This document shows positions 35,478-44,631 of a stretch of DNA of 64,000 nucleotides, in pieces. Made by a program: the position numbers and the translations under genes. The notes under the pieces are model-generated. The model worked only from the letters and a program-made list of their open reading frames with translations. It was not told where the DNA came from and did no database searches. The stretch is from an uncultured Tropicimonas sp. GTDB taxonomy: Bacteria; Pseudomonadota; Alphaproteobacteria; Rhodobacterales; Rhodobacteraceae. The DNA lies in contig CANMIP010000004.1 of assembly GCA_947497945.1 (NCBI GenBank), forward strand, positions 1 through 64,000, read 5' to 3'. The stretch's first letter is position 1; the number at the start of each line of letters is the position of its first letter.

Positions 35478-37022
35478 ATGTCCCACTCTGACACCTCCAG
35501 GCCATTTCTAGAGCTTCGCGCCATCCACAAGCGCTTCGGCGGCGTGCATGCGCTGCAAGGCGTCGACATGTTGATCCACCCCGGCGAGGCCTATCACCTG
35601 CTCGGCGAGAATGGCTGCGGCAAGAGCACCGTGATCAAGGTGATCTCCGGCGTGCATGCGCCGAGCGAAGGCGAGATCATTCTCGACGGCACGACCTTTG
35701 ACAGCCTTTCGCCGATCCAGGCGCTGGAGGCGGGGATCGAGACGGTCTACCAGGATCTCTCCCTGCTGCCCAACCTGACGGTCGAAGAAAATATCGCGCT
35801 TGGCCAACAGCTTGTCTCCGGAAATGGCCGGCTGATGCGCGGATTGAACAAGAAACTGCTCGCCGAGACGGCGGCGGAGGCGATCCGCAATGTCGGGCTT
35901 TCGCCAACCCGCGAGCTGATGAAATCCCCCACCGCCGAGCTCCCCCTGGCGATCCGCCAACGGGTGGCCATCGCGCGTGCGATCGCCTCGAAGGCGCGGC
36001 TGGTGATCATGGACGAGCCCACCACGTCGCTGACGCGCAAGGAGGTCGATGCGCTGATCGAACTGGTGGCGAAGCTGCGTGCGAGCAATGTCGCCGTGCT
36101 CTTCGTCACCCACAAGCTGGAAGAAAGCTACCGGATTGGCGGCCAGGTGATCGTGTTCCGCGACGGGCAATGCGTCGCGCAGGGCAAGATCGAGGACTAT
36201 TCCCGGGCCGACCTGTCGAAGCTGATGACCGGACGCGAGATCGAGGCGCTGCGGTACCGGCAGGGCAAGCCGATGGACGGGGAGATGATCCGCATCCGCG
36301 ATGCCGGCTCCGGCGAGGCCTTCTTCGACGTGAATTTCGCGGTGAAAAAGGGCGAGATCCTCGGCATCACCGGTCTTTCGGATTCGGGGCGCAACGAGCT
36401 GGCCATGGCGATGACCGGCCACCTGGGCCTGACGCATGGCAGTATCGAGATCGAGGGCAAACCAACCCGCATCCCCTCCCCCGCCGCGGCCATCGCGCTC
36501 GGCATCGGCTATGTGCCGGAAGATCGGCTCTCCGAGGGGCTCTTCATCCAGAAATCCATCCTCGAGAACGAAATCACGCTGATTTTCAACAAGCTTACCA
36601 ACAGGTTCGGCATGATCAACGCCGGCAAGGGCCGGCGCGAAGCGAGCCGGATCGCCGAGTTGATGACCGTCAACACCAAGGATATCGACCTTCCGGTCGG
36701 CGCACTTTCCGGCGGCAACCAGCAAAAGGTGCTGATCGGGCGCTGGCTGTCCATTGAGCCGCGGATCCTCGTGCTGCACGGGCCGACCGTGGGCGTCGAT
36801 GTCGGTTCCAAGGATTCGATCTACCGCGCCGTGCAGGCAATGGCGGAACGCGGCATCTCGCTGATCATCGTCTCCGACGACCTGCCGGAACTGCTCCAGA
36901 ATTGCGACCGCATCCTGGTGATGAACCGGGGCGAGATGGTTGACGAGCTGGACGCCGAGACGGCCGACGAGAAACAGATCTATCGCTCCATGCTGGCCAG
37001 CATCCGGGAGGCTGCCGAATGA
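35478..37022 (+). CDS. Sugar ABC transporter ATPase, two nucleotide-binding domains (RbsA type)
   Basis: 514 residues with two ABC cassettes. The first has Walker A LLGENGCGKSTVIKVISG and Walker B LVIMDEPTTSL, but where the usual LSVGQQQ signature lies it reads ELPLAIRQRVAIARAI. The second has a degenerate P-loop (TGLSDSGRNELAMAM), an intact LSGGNQQKVLIGRWL signature and a Walker B reading RILVLHGPTVGVD, lacking the catalytic Asp-Glu. ATP hydrolysis is therefore probably confined to one site, as in several RbsA-like proteins. The start (35478) lies about 120 bp after the binding protein gene. Confidence 0.88.
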   Translation: MSHSDTSRPFLELRAIHKRFGGVHALQGVDMLIHPGEAYHLLGENGCGKSTVIKVISGVHAPSEGEIILDGTTFDSLSPIQALEAGIETVYQDLSLLPNLTVEENIALGQQLVSGNGRLMRGLNKKLLAETAAEAIRNVGLSPTRELMKSPTAELPLAIRQRVAIARAIASKARLVIMDEPTTSLTRKEVDALIELVAKLRASNVAVLFVTHKLEESYRIGGQVIVFRDGQCVAQGKIEDYSRADLSKLMTGREIEALRYRQGKPMDGEMIRIRDAGSGEAFFDVNFAVKKGEILGITGLSDSGRNELAMAMTGHLGLTHGSIEIEGKPTRIPSPAAAIALGIGYVPEDRLSEGLFIQKSILENEITLIFNKLTNRFGMINAGKGRREASRIAELMTVNTKDIDLPVGALSGGNQQKVLIGRWLSIEPRILVLHGPTVGVDVGSKDSIYRAVQAMAERGISLIIVSDDLPELLQNCDRILVMNRGEMVDELDAETADEKQIYRSMLASIREAAE

Positions 37023-38056
37023 CAATGGTTCAAGACATGTCCAATTCCCCCATCCCCACGCCGGAAGAGTCCGCCCGCCCCTCCCTCGGCGAGCTTTTCC
37101 GGCGCCGTCCGGAGCTGGTGAGCCTGACGATCCTCATCGTCCTCTGCATCGTCGTCGCCGCGATCAACCCCGCCTTCCTGCAAGCCTCCTCGCTGATCGA
37201 CATGGGGCGCGCGAGCGTCGTCACCGGCCTCTTCGCCCTCGGTGTCTTCGCCATCCTCGCGGCCGGGGGGATCGACGTCTCCTTCCCGGCCATCGCCGCG
37301 CTGACCATGTATTCGGCGACGCTCTTCGTCATCAATGTCTGGCCAACCGCACCCATGGCGCTCATCGTCGCCTCGACCGTGATCGGCGGCGCGGGGCTCG
37401 GCGCCCTCAATGGCTGGATGGTCCACACGCTGAAAGTGCCCTCGCTGATCGTCACCGTCGGCACCCAATATCTCTTCCGCGGCATCCTGCTCGCCTTCAT
37501 CGGCACCGTCTGGCTGATGGAACTGCCCGCCCAGATGACCGCGTTCGGCAAGGCACCGCTACTGGAGTTCAACGGCGTAAATGACGTGATCGTCACGCTG
37601 CCGATGTATTTCCTCATTTTCCCCGCCGCCGCCATCGTCACCTGGTACATGTTCAACAAGACGCTCATGGGCCGCGCCATCTTCGCCACCGGCGGCAATG
37701 CGGACGTGGCCGAGAGGCTCGGCTACAACCAGCGTATCGTCCATGTCTTCGTCTTCGCCTTCAGCGGCGCGCTTGCCGGGCTGGCGGGCATCATCCATGT
37801 CTGCGCCAACCGCATGGCCAACCCGTTCGACCTCGTCGGCACGGAGATCGAGGTGATCGCGGCCGTTGTTCTCGGCGGCGCCCGCATCACCGGCGGCACC
37901 GGCACCGTCTTCGGTACGATAACGGGTGTATTGCTGATCACGGTGGTCAATAATTCCCTCGTGCTCGTGGGTATCCCGTCGACATGGCAACGCGTCGTTG
38001 TCGGCGGTTTCATTCTCCTCGCCGCGGCCTTCTTCGTGAAGCGCCAGAAAAAGTAA
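37019..38056 (+). CDS. Sugar ABC transporter permease, second subunit
   Basis: 345-residue RbsC-like permease with a hydrophilic N-terminus of about 35 residues and then many helices: FALGVFAILAAGGIDVSFPA, GLGALNGWMVHTLKVPSLIV, VGTQYLFRGILLAFIG, AFSGALAGLAGIIHVCANR and VLGGARITGGTGTVFGT. The start overlaps the ATPase stop (ATGA at 37019-37022). It is only distantly similar to the 33283 permease, so the transporter core is probably a heterodimer. Confidence 0.88.
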   Translation: MTMVQDMSNSPIPTPEESARPSLGELFRRRPELVSLTILIVLCIVVAAINPAFLQASSLIDMGRASVVTGLFALGVFAILAAGGIDVSFPAIAALTMYSATLFVINVWPTAPMALIVASTVIGGAGLGALNGWMVHTLKVPSLIVTVGTQYLFRGILLAFIGTVWLMELPAQMTAFGKAPLLEFNGVNDVIVTLPMYFLIFPAAAIVTWYMFNKTLMGRAIFATGGNADVAERLGYNQRIVHVFVFAFSGALAGLAGIIHVCANRMANPFDLVGTEIEVIAAVVLGGARITGGTGTVFGTITGVLLITVVNNSLVLVGIPSTWQRVVVGGFILLAAAFFVKRQKK

Positions 38057-38079
38057 TCCCGCCAAGGAAAGAGACAGCG

Positions 38080-39081
38080 ATGAAAAAGTTCCTCAACAAG
38101 CCAGAAGATTTCGTCGACGAGATGCTCGAAGGGATCTATCGTGCACACCCTGAGGTCACCTATGCCGCCGACGACCTGCGCTGCTACGTGACCGCCAACC
38201 CGGTTCCCGGCAAGGTCGGCATTGTCACGGGCGGCGGCTCCGGCCACCTGCCGACCTTTCTCGGCTTCGTCGGCAAGAACATGCTGGACGGTTGCGGCGT
38301 CGGTGGCGTCTTCCAGTCGCCCTCCGCCGATCAGCTCGCTGAGGTGACGCGCTATGTCGACCAGGGTGCCGGCGTGCTTTACCTCTATGGCAACTACACC
38401 GGCGATATCATGAATTTCGACATGGCCGGCGAGCTTGTCGAGCTGGACGATATCGAGACCGTCTCTGTGACCGGCAATGATGACGTCGCCTCCTCCGTGG
38501 TCGGCGAAGAGCACAAGCGGCGCGGCGTGGCCGGCATCTTCTTCCTCTACAAGGCCGCCGGAGCTGCGGCCGCTAAGATGCTGCCGCTGGCCGATGTCGC
38601 CCGCATCACCGAGAAAGCCAAGGCCCGGACACGCACTATGGGGGTCGCGCTCTCTGCCTGCATCGTGCCGGAAGTCGGCAAGCCGGGCTTCGAGATTGGC
38701 GCGGACGAGATGGAAATCGGCATGGGCATCCATGGCGAGCCCGGTATCTCCCGCAAGACGCTGGCCCCGGCCGATGACGTGGTTGACGAGATGATGGAAC
38801 GCATCTTCGCCGAGACCGACTACGCGGAAGGCGACGAGGTCGCGATCCTGATGAATGGCCTCGGCGGAACACCGAAAGAAGAGCTCTACATCCTCTTCCG
38901 CCGCGTCGCCCAACTCATGGATGAGAAGAAGGTCACCGTCCGCCATGTCTGGCTCGGCGAATTCGCCACATCGATGGAAATGGCCGGGTTCTCGATCTCC
39001 GTCCTGCATCTGGATGACGAGCTTGAGCCGCTGATCGCCACCGCGGCGGACACGCCCTTCTTCTCCTACTTCGGAAAATAA
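38080..39081 (+). CDS. dhaK: Dihydroxyacetone-kinase-type subunit DhaK
   Basis: 333-residue DhaK domain protein, which binds the keto group of its substrate covalently. The catalytic residues fall at canonical positions: His56 (GGGSGHLP), Asp109 (NYTGDIMNF) and the hemiaminal-forming His218 (MGIHGEPGISR). The substrate-pocket stretch HLPTFLGFVGKNMLDGCGVG differs from the usual GHEPAHAGYVG, which hints at a substrate other than dihydroxyacetone. It is 10 bp upstream of dhaL. No PTS DhaM gene is present nearby, so ATP-dependent phosphorylation with DhaL is inferred. Confidence 0.87.
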   Translation: MKKFLNKPEDFVDEMLEGIYRAHPEVTYAADDLRCYVTANPVPGKVGIVTGGGSGHLPTFLGFVGKNMLDGCGVGGVFQSPSADQLAEVTRYVDQGAGVLYLYGNYTGDIMNFDMAGELVELDDIETVSVTGNDDVASSVVGEEHKRRGVAGIFFLYKAAGAAAAKMLPLADVARITEKAKARTRTMGVALSACIVPEVGKPGFEIGADEMEIGMGIHGEPGISRKTLAPADDVVDEMMERIFAETDYAEGDEVAILMNGLGGTPKEELYILFRRVAQLMDEKKVTVRHVWLGEFATSMEMAGFSISVLHLDDELEPLIATAADTPFFSYFGK

Positions 39082-39091
39082 GGAGACGCGC

Positions 39092-39739
39092 ATGCAATCT
39101 CTCGACGCCAAGACACTTCCCGGCCTCTTCGAGCGCTTCGCCGCCCGGTTCGTGGCCGAACGGGACGCGCTTATCGCACTGGACGGCAAGGTCGGCGACA
39201 GCGACCTCGGCCTGACGATGTCCAAGGCCTTCGTAGCGGCGCGGGACAAGGTGGTCGGTGAATTCGCCGATGCCGACATCTCGACCCAGCTCAAACAGGC
39301 CGGCGGCGCGATTTCGAAAGCCGCACCGTCAACCATGGGGACGCTGATGGCGACCGGGTTCCTGCGCGGCGGCAAGGCGCTGGCAGATGCCGAGCGTCTG
39401 GACGCGGCTGGGCTCGGCGCCTTCTGGCGCGCCTATGCCGATGGCGTGGCCATGCGCGGAAAGGCAAAGCTGGGGGACAAGACCGTCCTCGATGTCCTTG
39501 ACCCGATTGCAGCTGCGTATGAAGCGCAGGCCGCAGCCGGAGCCGAACTGGAAGCGGCCGGCGCAACTGCCGCTCAGGCCGCAGCCGATGCGCTCGAAGC
39601 CACGAAAGATCTTGTTGCCCAACACGGCAAGGCAGCCGCTTTCCAGGAGAAATCGCGCGGAATCCAGGATGCCGGCGGCACTGTCGCCTGGATGCTTGCG
39701 GACGAACTCGCGATCTTCCTCAAGACCGCGGCAAGTTGA
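39092..39739 (+). CDS. dhaL: Dihydroxyacetone-kinase-type subunit DhaL (nucleotide-binding)
   Basis: 215-residue all-helical DhaL domain that binds ADP/ATP-Mg. The metal-binding aspartates are kept as Asp31, Asp36 and Asp38 in ALDGKVGDSDLGLTM, but the usual GDxDHG reads GDSDLG, with Leu in place of the His. Other family blocks are present: KAAPSTMGTLMATGFLRGG, GKAKLGDKTVLDVLDP and RGIQDAGGTVAW. It is the last gene of the operon and is followed by a clear terminator. Confidence 0.87.
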   Translation: MQSLDAKTLPGLFERFAARFVAERDALIALDGKVGDSDLGLTMSKAFVAARDKVVGEFADADISTQLKQAGGAISKAAPSTMGTLMATGFLRGGKALADAERLDAAGLGAFWRAYADGVAMRGKAKLGDKTVLDVLDPIAAAYEAQAAAGAELEAAGATAAQAAADALEATKDLVAQHGKAAAFQEKSRGIQDAGGTVAWMLADELAIFLKTAAS

Positions 39740-39758
39740 ACGACCACTCACGCCAAAC

Positions 39759-39790
39759 GGGCAGGCGCTTTCCGGCGCCTGCCTCCTTTC
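39759..39790 (+). terminator. Rho-independent-type terminator of the sugar operon
   Basis: GGCAGGCGC (39760-39768) pairs with GCGCCTGCC (39775-39783) around a short TTTCCG loop. CTCCTTTC follows. It lies 20 bp after the dhaL stop and ends the LacI-controlled operon. Confidence 0.7.
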
Positions 39791-39893
39791 AAGGCGTAGT
39801 CCTTCCACGAGAAGGCTCTTCCATCAGACGGTGCCGAAGCTGAGTTGCCGAAACGAAACGTCCGGCCAGCGTGAAACCCGCTTGCTCCGGAAA

Positions 39894-40781
39894 TTACCCT
39901 CCGGGACGCTGCAACAGAAACCCGGTCGGCCCGGCTCCGCGATCACTGTCTGAACTCAGAGCCTTGGCACAGACGACGCGATTGCGCCCGGCAGATTTTG
40001 CCTGGAAGACGGCGCGATCGGCCGCTTCGAGCACCTGCCACCCGGCGACACCACGATGCCCGCAGGCCACCCCGATGGAAGCGGTCACCGGCCGTCCCTC
40101 GATCAGGATCCGATCCTCGAGCGCAATCCTTATCCGCTCCGCAGCCTGCCGCCCCTGCTCCAATGAGGCGCCCGGAAGACATGCGAGAAACTCTTCACCA
40201 CCAATCCGCGCGAGCACGTCACCGCTGCGGAAGGTGGTCGCCAGCAAGTCGGACACATGCGTCAGGATCCGGTCACCCGCCGAATGCCCGAAAGCGTCGT
40301 TGATATCCTTGAAACGGTCCAGGTCGATGACAAGGATCGCACCCGGACGGGTCGCGGGCATGCGCCGTTCCAGCCCCCGTCGGTTGAGAAGCCCTGTCAG
40401 GGGATCCCTTTCGGCTTCCTGTGCCGCGATGTGAAGCTGCGCGTCCAGATGGACAGCCATCCGATTTGCGCATTCCATCAGCAGTCCCAACTCGTCCCGA
40501 TAGCATTCCGGCAAGGGCCTTGCGCGGTACCCTGCCTCGGTGCGCTGAAGGGAATCCGAGACTTTCTCCAGCGGGGACAGAAGCTCGGCAATCGATCGCT
40601 GAGCCACAATCCCGGCGACGACGGCCGCAGCGATCAGAGCGACAATTCCAGCGGTCCGGTCGGTTGGAACCAAAAGTGCGGAGAGGACCGGCATTGCCAG
40701 GGCCGCCGCCAGGATCGCGACGAATTTGGCAGTGTAGGATTCCGGCAGGAATCTGTTCAGCAGCTCGTAAACTCGCATCAT
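39894..40781 (-). CDS. Membrane-bound diguanylate cyclase (GGDEF)
   Basis: 295 residues. Two membrane helices (residues 18-38 and 42-61) leave almost no periplasmic sensor; a HAMP-like linker (SPLEKVSDSLQRTEAGYRAR) follows. The GGDEF domain starts at DPLTGLLNRRGLERR. The active-site motif is GGEEF at 194-198, and an inhibitory I-site RSGD (185-188) lies five residues before it. It should make c-di-GMP with product inhibition. No phosphodiesterase domain. It is transcribed toward the sugar operon terminator. Confidence 0.88.
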   Translation of the reverse strand: MMRVYELLNRFLPESYTAKFVAILAAALAMPVLSALLVPTDRTAGIVALIAAAVVAGIVAQRSIAELLSPLEKVSDSLQRTEAGYRARPLPECYRDELGLLMECANRMAVHLDAQLHIAAQEAERDPLTGLLNRRGLERRMPATRPGAILVIDLDRFKDINDAFGHSAGDRILTHVSDLLATTFRSGDVLARIGGEEFLACLPGASLEQGRQAAERIRIALEDRILIEGRPVTASIGVACGHRGVAGWQVLEAADRAVFQAKSAGRNRVVCAKALSSDSDRGAGPTGFLLQRPGG

Positions 40782-40859
40782 CCACTCCTCTGAGTCCAGC
40801 CTAGGCCGAGCGTCTTAAGGAATGGTCAAGGCCTGGCCGGGTGCGCCCGACCAAACAGG

Positions 40860-40888
40860 AAAAGGGGCCGCCAGATGGCGACCCCTTC
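40860..40888 (-). terminator. Terminator of groESL
   Basis: On the minus strand AAGGGG-TC-GCC-ATCT-GGC-GG-CCCCTT forms a hairpin starting about 27 bp after the groEL stop, followed by TTCC. It ends the groES-groEL transcript. Confidence 0.65.
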
Positions 40889-40914
40889 CCGGTCTTTCCC
40901 AATAGCGGGGGCGA

Positions 40915-42570
<1,656 letters not shown>

Positions 42571-42621
42571 CTACTCCTGAATACTTGGATTTCGTGGAAG
42601 GGATTGGCGCGACGCCAAGGA

Positions 42622-42909
42622 TCAGGAAATGATCCCCATGATGTCGCTTTCCTTCATGATCAGCAGCTCTTTGCCGTCGAGGGTAACCTCGGTGCCGGAC
42701 CACTTGCCGAACAGAACCTTGTCACCTTCCTTGACGGACATCGGGATCAGCTCACCGCTGTCCTTGCGGGCGCCTTCGCCGCAAGCAACGATGATGCCCT
42801 CAGCAGGCTTGTCCTTGGCAGAGTCGGGGATGATCAGGCCGCCAGCGGTCTTCTCTTCGCTTTCGGCACGTTCGACCAGAACCCGGTCATGCAGCGGAGT
42901 AAATGCCAT
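42622..42909 (-). CDS. groES: Co-chaperonin GroES (10 kDa)
   Basis: 95-residue heptameric lid of Gro[22 protein letters not shown] (mobile loop [14 protein letters not shown]) and the C-terminal [20 protein letters not shown] with a final ESDIMGIIS. It is the first gene of the groESL operon. CIRCE and a sigma-70-type promoter lie directly upstream. Confidence 0.98.
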   Translation of the reverse strand: MAFTPLHDRVLVERAESEEKTAGGLIIPDSAKDKPAEGIIVACGEGARKDSGELIPMSVKEGDKVLFGKWSGTEVTLDGKELLIMKESDIMGIIS

Positions 42910-42944
42910 GTCGGAACGCTCCTACGTTCTTGGTGTTTACAGTT

Positions 42945-42971
42945 TTATCACTCACAGTCAGCGAGTGCTAA
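42945..42971 (-). promoter_or_regulatory. CIRCE operator (HrcA site) of groESL
   Basis: Minus strand TTAGCACTC-N9-GAGTGATAA, against the CIRCE consensus TTAGCACTC-N9-GAGTGCTAA; one base of 18 differs. It sits 36 bp upstream of groES and 7 bp downstream of the -10 box, where HrcA would block initiation. hrcA itself is not in this window. Confidence 0.9.
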
Positions 42972-42978
42972 CGAGAGG

Positions 42979-43007
42979 CATGTAGGCAAGCTGCATATCC
43001 GAGTCAA
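42979..43007 (-). promoter_or_regulatory. Sigma-70-type promoter of groESL
   Basis: On the minus strand a -35 TTGACT (43002-43007) and a -10 TACATG (42979-42984) are separated by exactly 17 bp. The CIRCE element begins 7 bp further downstream, covering the expected start site. Confidence 0.6.
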
Positions 43008-43145
43008 CAGGCGACGCGGCGCGAATGTCACAAAATCGACAAAGCCTAAAATGTGAGTTTTCAAGATCGGTTTTTTGACTGGCCAAAGCGCTTTCGCCGT
43101 GCTATCTCGCCGGCATCGCGTGAACCACGTGAGGAGGAACGTTAC

Positions 43146-43175
43146 ATGATGAGCACCCATTTGATCGCCTGCTGA
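43146..43175 (+). CDS. Nine-residue candidate leader peptide
   Basis: ATGATGAGC... encodes MMSTHLIAC then TGA, preceded by a very strong Shine-Dalgarno (GAGGAGG, 43131-43137) at 8 nt. It is the first translatable frame on the plus strand away from groESL and lies upstream of an array of small ORFs. It could be a regulatory leader peptide; the sequence after it gives no clear attenuator. It is too short for confidence without ribosome profiling. Confidence 0.3.
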   Translation: MMSTHLIAC

Positions 43176-43390
43176 GCAGGCCCAAGCTCTCCGGCCATGC
43201 CCCGCGCAGGCCGCCCTCCGACTGACCATTCATCAGACCCGAAGCCCCGATGCGCCGCCTGGCTGCCGTTTCGCTTCTTTCTGTGCCTCAATGATCTGTC
43301 TCGAGCCCGGCTCCCCGGAGACCCATCCCCATCGACGCTCCTGCGGCGTCACCCCCGACATGCACCCATTTACCCCGAAAGGAGTCTTTC

Positions 43391-43543
43391 ATGACCACCA
43401 CCAGTGTTTTCAACCGATCCGCACGCTGTGCGTCCATGTTTGCCGGCCCTCGCGCCGACCAGATCCGTTTGAATATCGAACTCGAGGCCCTCAATGCCCC
43501 ATCCCTTCATCGACATCGCCCATCTGAACACACACCACGCTGA
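43391..43543 (+). CDS. Short ORF, first member of small-ORF unit 1
   Basis: 50 residues (TTTSVFNRSARCASMFAGPR, then a helical ADQIRLNIELEALNAP and a His/Arg-rich end). AAAGGAG at 43379-43385 stands 5 nt before the ATG, among the best ribosome binding sites in the area. It overlaps the start of the next ORF (43494) in a different frame, so coupled translation is possible. Alternatively the two frames are halves of one gene split by a frameshift, because ALNAP followed by the second frame resembles the layout of the 43953 protein. No family is recognised. Confidence 0.4.
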   Translation: MTTTSVFNRSARCASMFAGPRADQIRLNIELEALNAPSLHRHRPSEHTPR

Positions 43544-43754
43544 CCGGTTCCGACAGGAGGCAAGCCTGCTGCACGGCACGGTCAACCTGCCCGACAGCCC
43601 CGCGGTGCGCGCCGAGATCGGCGCGATGCTGGCGCAGGCCGAGCAGGACCGCGCGATCCTCGCCCCCCGGCGCCGCCGGGCCGGTCTGACAAGCCGGATT
43701 CGCGCATGGATTCCAAGATGGTTCGGCTGGTTACGCACCATGCCGATGCCCTGA
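43494..43754 (+). CDS. Small basic protein with Trp/Arg C-terminal helix, unit 1
   Basis: 86 residues. After a His-rich N-terminus comes DSPAVRAEIGAMLAQAEQDR and the C-terminal RIRAWIPRWFGWLRTMPMP, an amphipathic, tryptophan- and arginine-rich helix. That ending and the preceding VRAEIGAML segment are shared with the 43953 product (VRAELEALI; RIRAWIPRFTLWMRTMPTP). The ribosome binding site is weak, so translation may depend on the upstream overlapping ORF. A membrane-surface or nucleic-acid-binding role is possible; nothing more can be assigned. Confidence 0.5.
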   Translation: MPHPFIDIAHLNTHHADRFRQEASLLHGTVNLPDSPAVRAEIGAMLAQAEQDRAILAPRRRRAGLTSRIRAWIPRWFGWLRTMPMP

Positions 43755-43848
43755 AACGAGGCCGCACCCTGGCCTGTCGCCCTGCAAATCTTGCCGGGGC
43801 GGCCGGGAAAGGCGTGCCCCGACAACGCTGAAACAGAGAGGAAAACCG

Positions 43849-43932
43849 ATGTCTCCCCACCGATCCCTTCACCGCGCCCGGCGCGAAAACTCCCCATTCC
43901 TGCGCTGCAGCTTCATGCGGCCTCTCTCCTGA
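43849..43932 (+). CDS. Short ORF, first member of small-ORF unit 2
   Basis: 27 residues, Arg/Ser-rich (SPHRSLHRARRENSPFLRCS...), preceded by AGAGAGG 7 nt before ATG 43849. It is placed like the 43391 and 44289 ORFs at the head of its unit, 20 nt before the longer ORF at 43953. The sequence is not conserved with the other leaders. It may act as a leader, or be chance. Confidence 0.3.
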   Translation: MSPHRSLHRARRENSPFLRCSFMRPLS

Positions 43933-43952
43933 CTTGTCGAAGGAAAGCCGAA

Positions 43953-44219
43953 ATGCTTACCACAACCGATGCTCTCGTCCTGAAGATCTTCCAGGACTCC
44001 CTGGCGGCCAACCCGTCCAACGATGCGATCAGCCGGCGCCTGCGCGGCATTCGCGCGCCACTCAGCGGCTCTGTTCGGGCCGAACTCGAAGCCCTGATCG
44101 CTGCGGAGATGGCCGAAGGCGCTCTTGCGGATCGGGAGGCGCGTCAATCCCTGCTGCGCCGCATCCGGGCCTGGATCCCGAGATTCACTCTCTGGATGCG
44201 GACCATGCCGACCCCCTGA
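43953..44219 (+). CDS. Small basic protein with Trp/Arg C-terminal helix, unit 2
   Basis: 88 residues, helical throughout: TTTDALVLKIFQDSLAANPS, RRLRGIRAPLSG, VRAELEALIAAEMAEGALAD and a C-terminal RIRAWIPRFTLWMRTMPTP. It is the clearest gene of the array: AAGGAAAG lies 6 nt before the ATG, and a GC-rich hairpin follows the stop. It is paralogous to the 43494 product over its last 60 residues. I recognise no named domain. Confidence 0.6.
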   Translation: MLTTTDALVLKIFQDSLAANPSNDAISRRLRGIRAPLSGSVRAELEALIAAEMAEGALADREARQSLLRRIRAWIPRFTLWMRTMPTP

Positions 44220-44226
44220 CATCCCC

Positions 44227-44253
44227 GACCTGCCTGGCCCCGCCGGGCAGGTC
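44227..44253 (+). terminator. Hairpin after small-ORF unit 2
   Basis: GACCTGCC (44227-44234) pairs perfectly with GGCAGGTC (44246-44253), and CTTTCCCC follows. It begins 8 bp after the 43953-44219 stop and could end or attenuate the transcript between units 2 and 3. Confidence 0.5.
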
Positions 44254-44288
44254 CTTTCCCCGAAACCGATTTGAAAGAGGAGTTCCCA

Positions 44289-44462
44289 ATGACCGCAATC
44301 CATCATCAGGCGAGCTGCCAGGGCGGCGCTGCCATGCCCGCCCTGCCCGTCCGCACCCAGACATACCAAAGAAATCTGACGACATACGAGGCGTCCCATG
44401 CCGACCCATCACACACCCTTCGCCCCGGGCTTCCAACGCCCCTCCGCCAACAAGGCTCCTGA
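44289..44462 (+). CDS. Short ORF, first member of small-ORF unit 3
   Basis: 57 residues (TAIHHQASCQGGAAMPALPV, then RTQTYQRNLTTYEASH...), preceded by GAGGAG 7 nt before ATG 44289. It overlaps the 44398 ORF in another frame, repeating the arrangement of unit 1 (43391/43494). No family or membrane segment is seen. Confidence 0.4.
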   Translation: MTAIHHQASCQGGAAMPALPVRTQTYQRNLTTYEASHADPSHTLRPGLPTPLRQQGS

Positions 44463-44631
44463 AGACCGCCGGATCGGCGGTCTGCGCGTGCCATTGCTCC
44501 CCTGGACCGCATCTTGCCGAACCGAAACCGGCCGCCCCACCTCCCCAACCGATGGCAATTCGCGCGTCGAGAGTTGGCCGTCCCGCATGCGCCGCCTGTT
44601 CCGGGCGGTGATGGAGCAGATACGACCATGA
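44398..44631 (+). CDS. Small protein, second member of small-ORF unit 3
   Basis: 77 residues. It is Pro/Ser/Thr-rich and ends in a basic amphipathic stretch, SRMRRLFRAVMEQIRP, comparable in place and character, though not in sequence, to the C-terminal helices of units 1 and 2. CGAGG lies 7 nt before the ATG. The stop overlaps the start of the GNAT gene (ATGA, 44628-44631), so it may couple translation to that gene. Confidence 0.45.
   Translation: MPTHHTPFAPGFQRPSANKAPEDRRIGGLRVPLLPWTASCRTETGRPTSPTDGNSRVESWPSRMRRLFRAVMEQIRP

Noticed and set aside
43197..43394. 65-codon plus-strand ORF between the leader peptide and small-ORF unit 1
   Set aside because: No Shine-Dalgarno and no similarity to the other array proteins; its Pro/Arg-rich content looks like chance.
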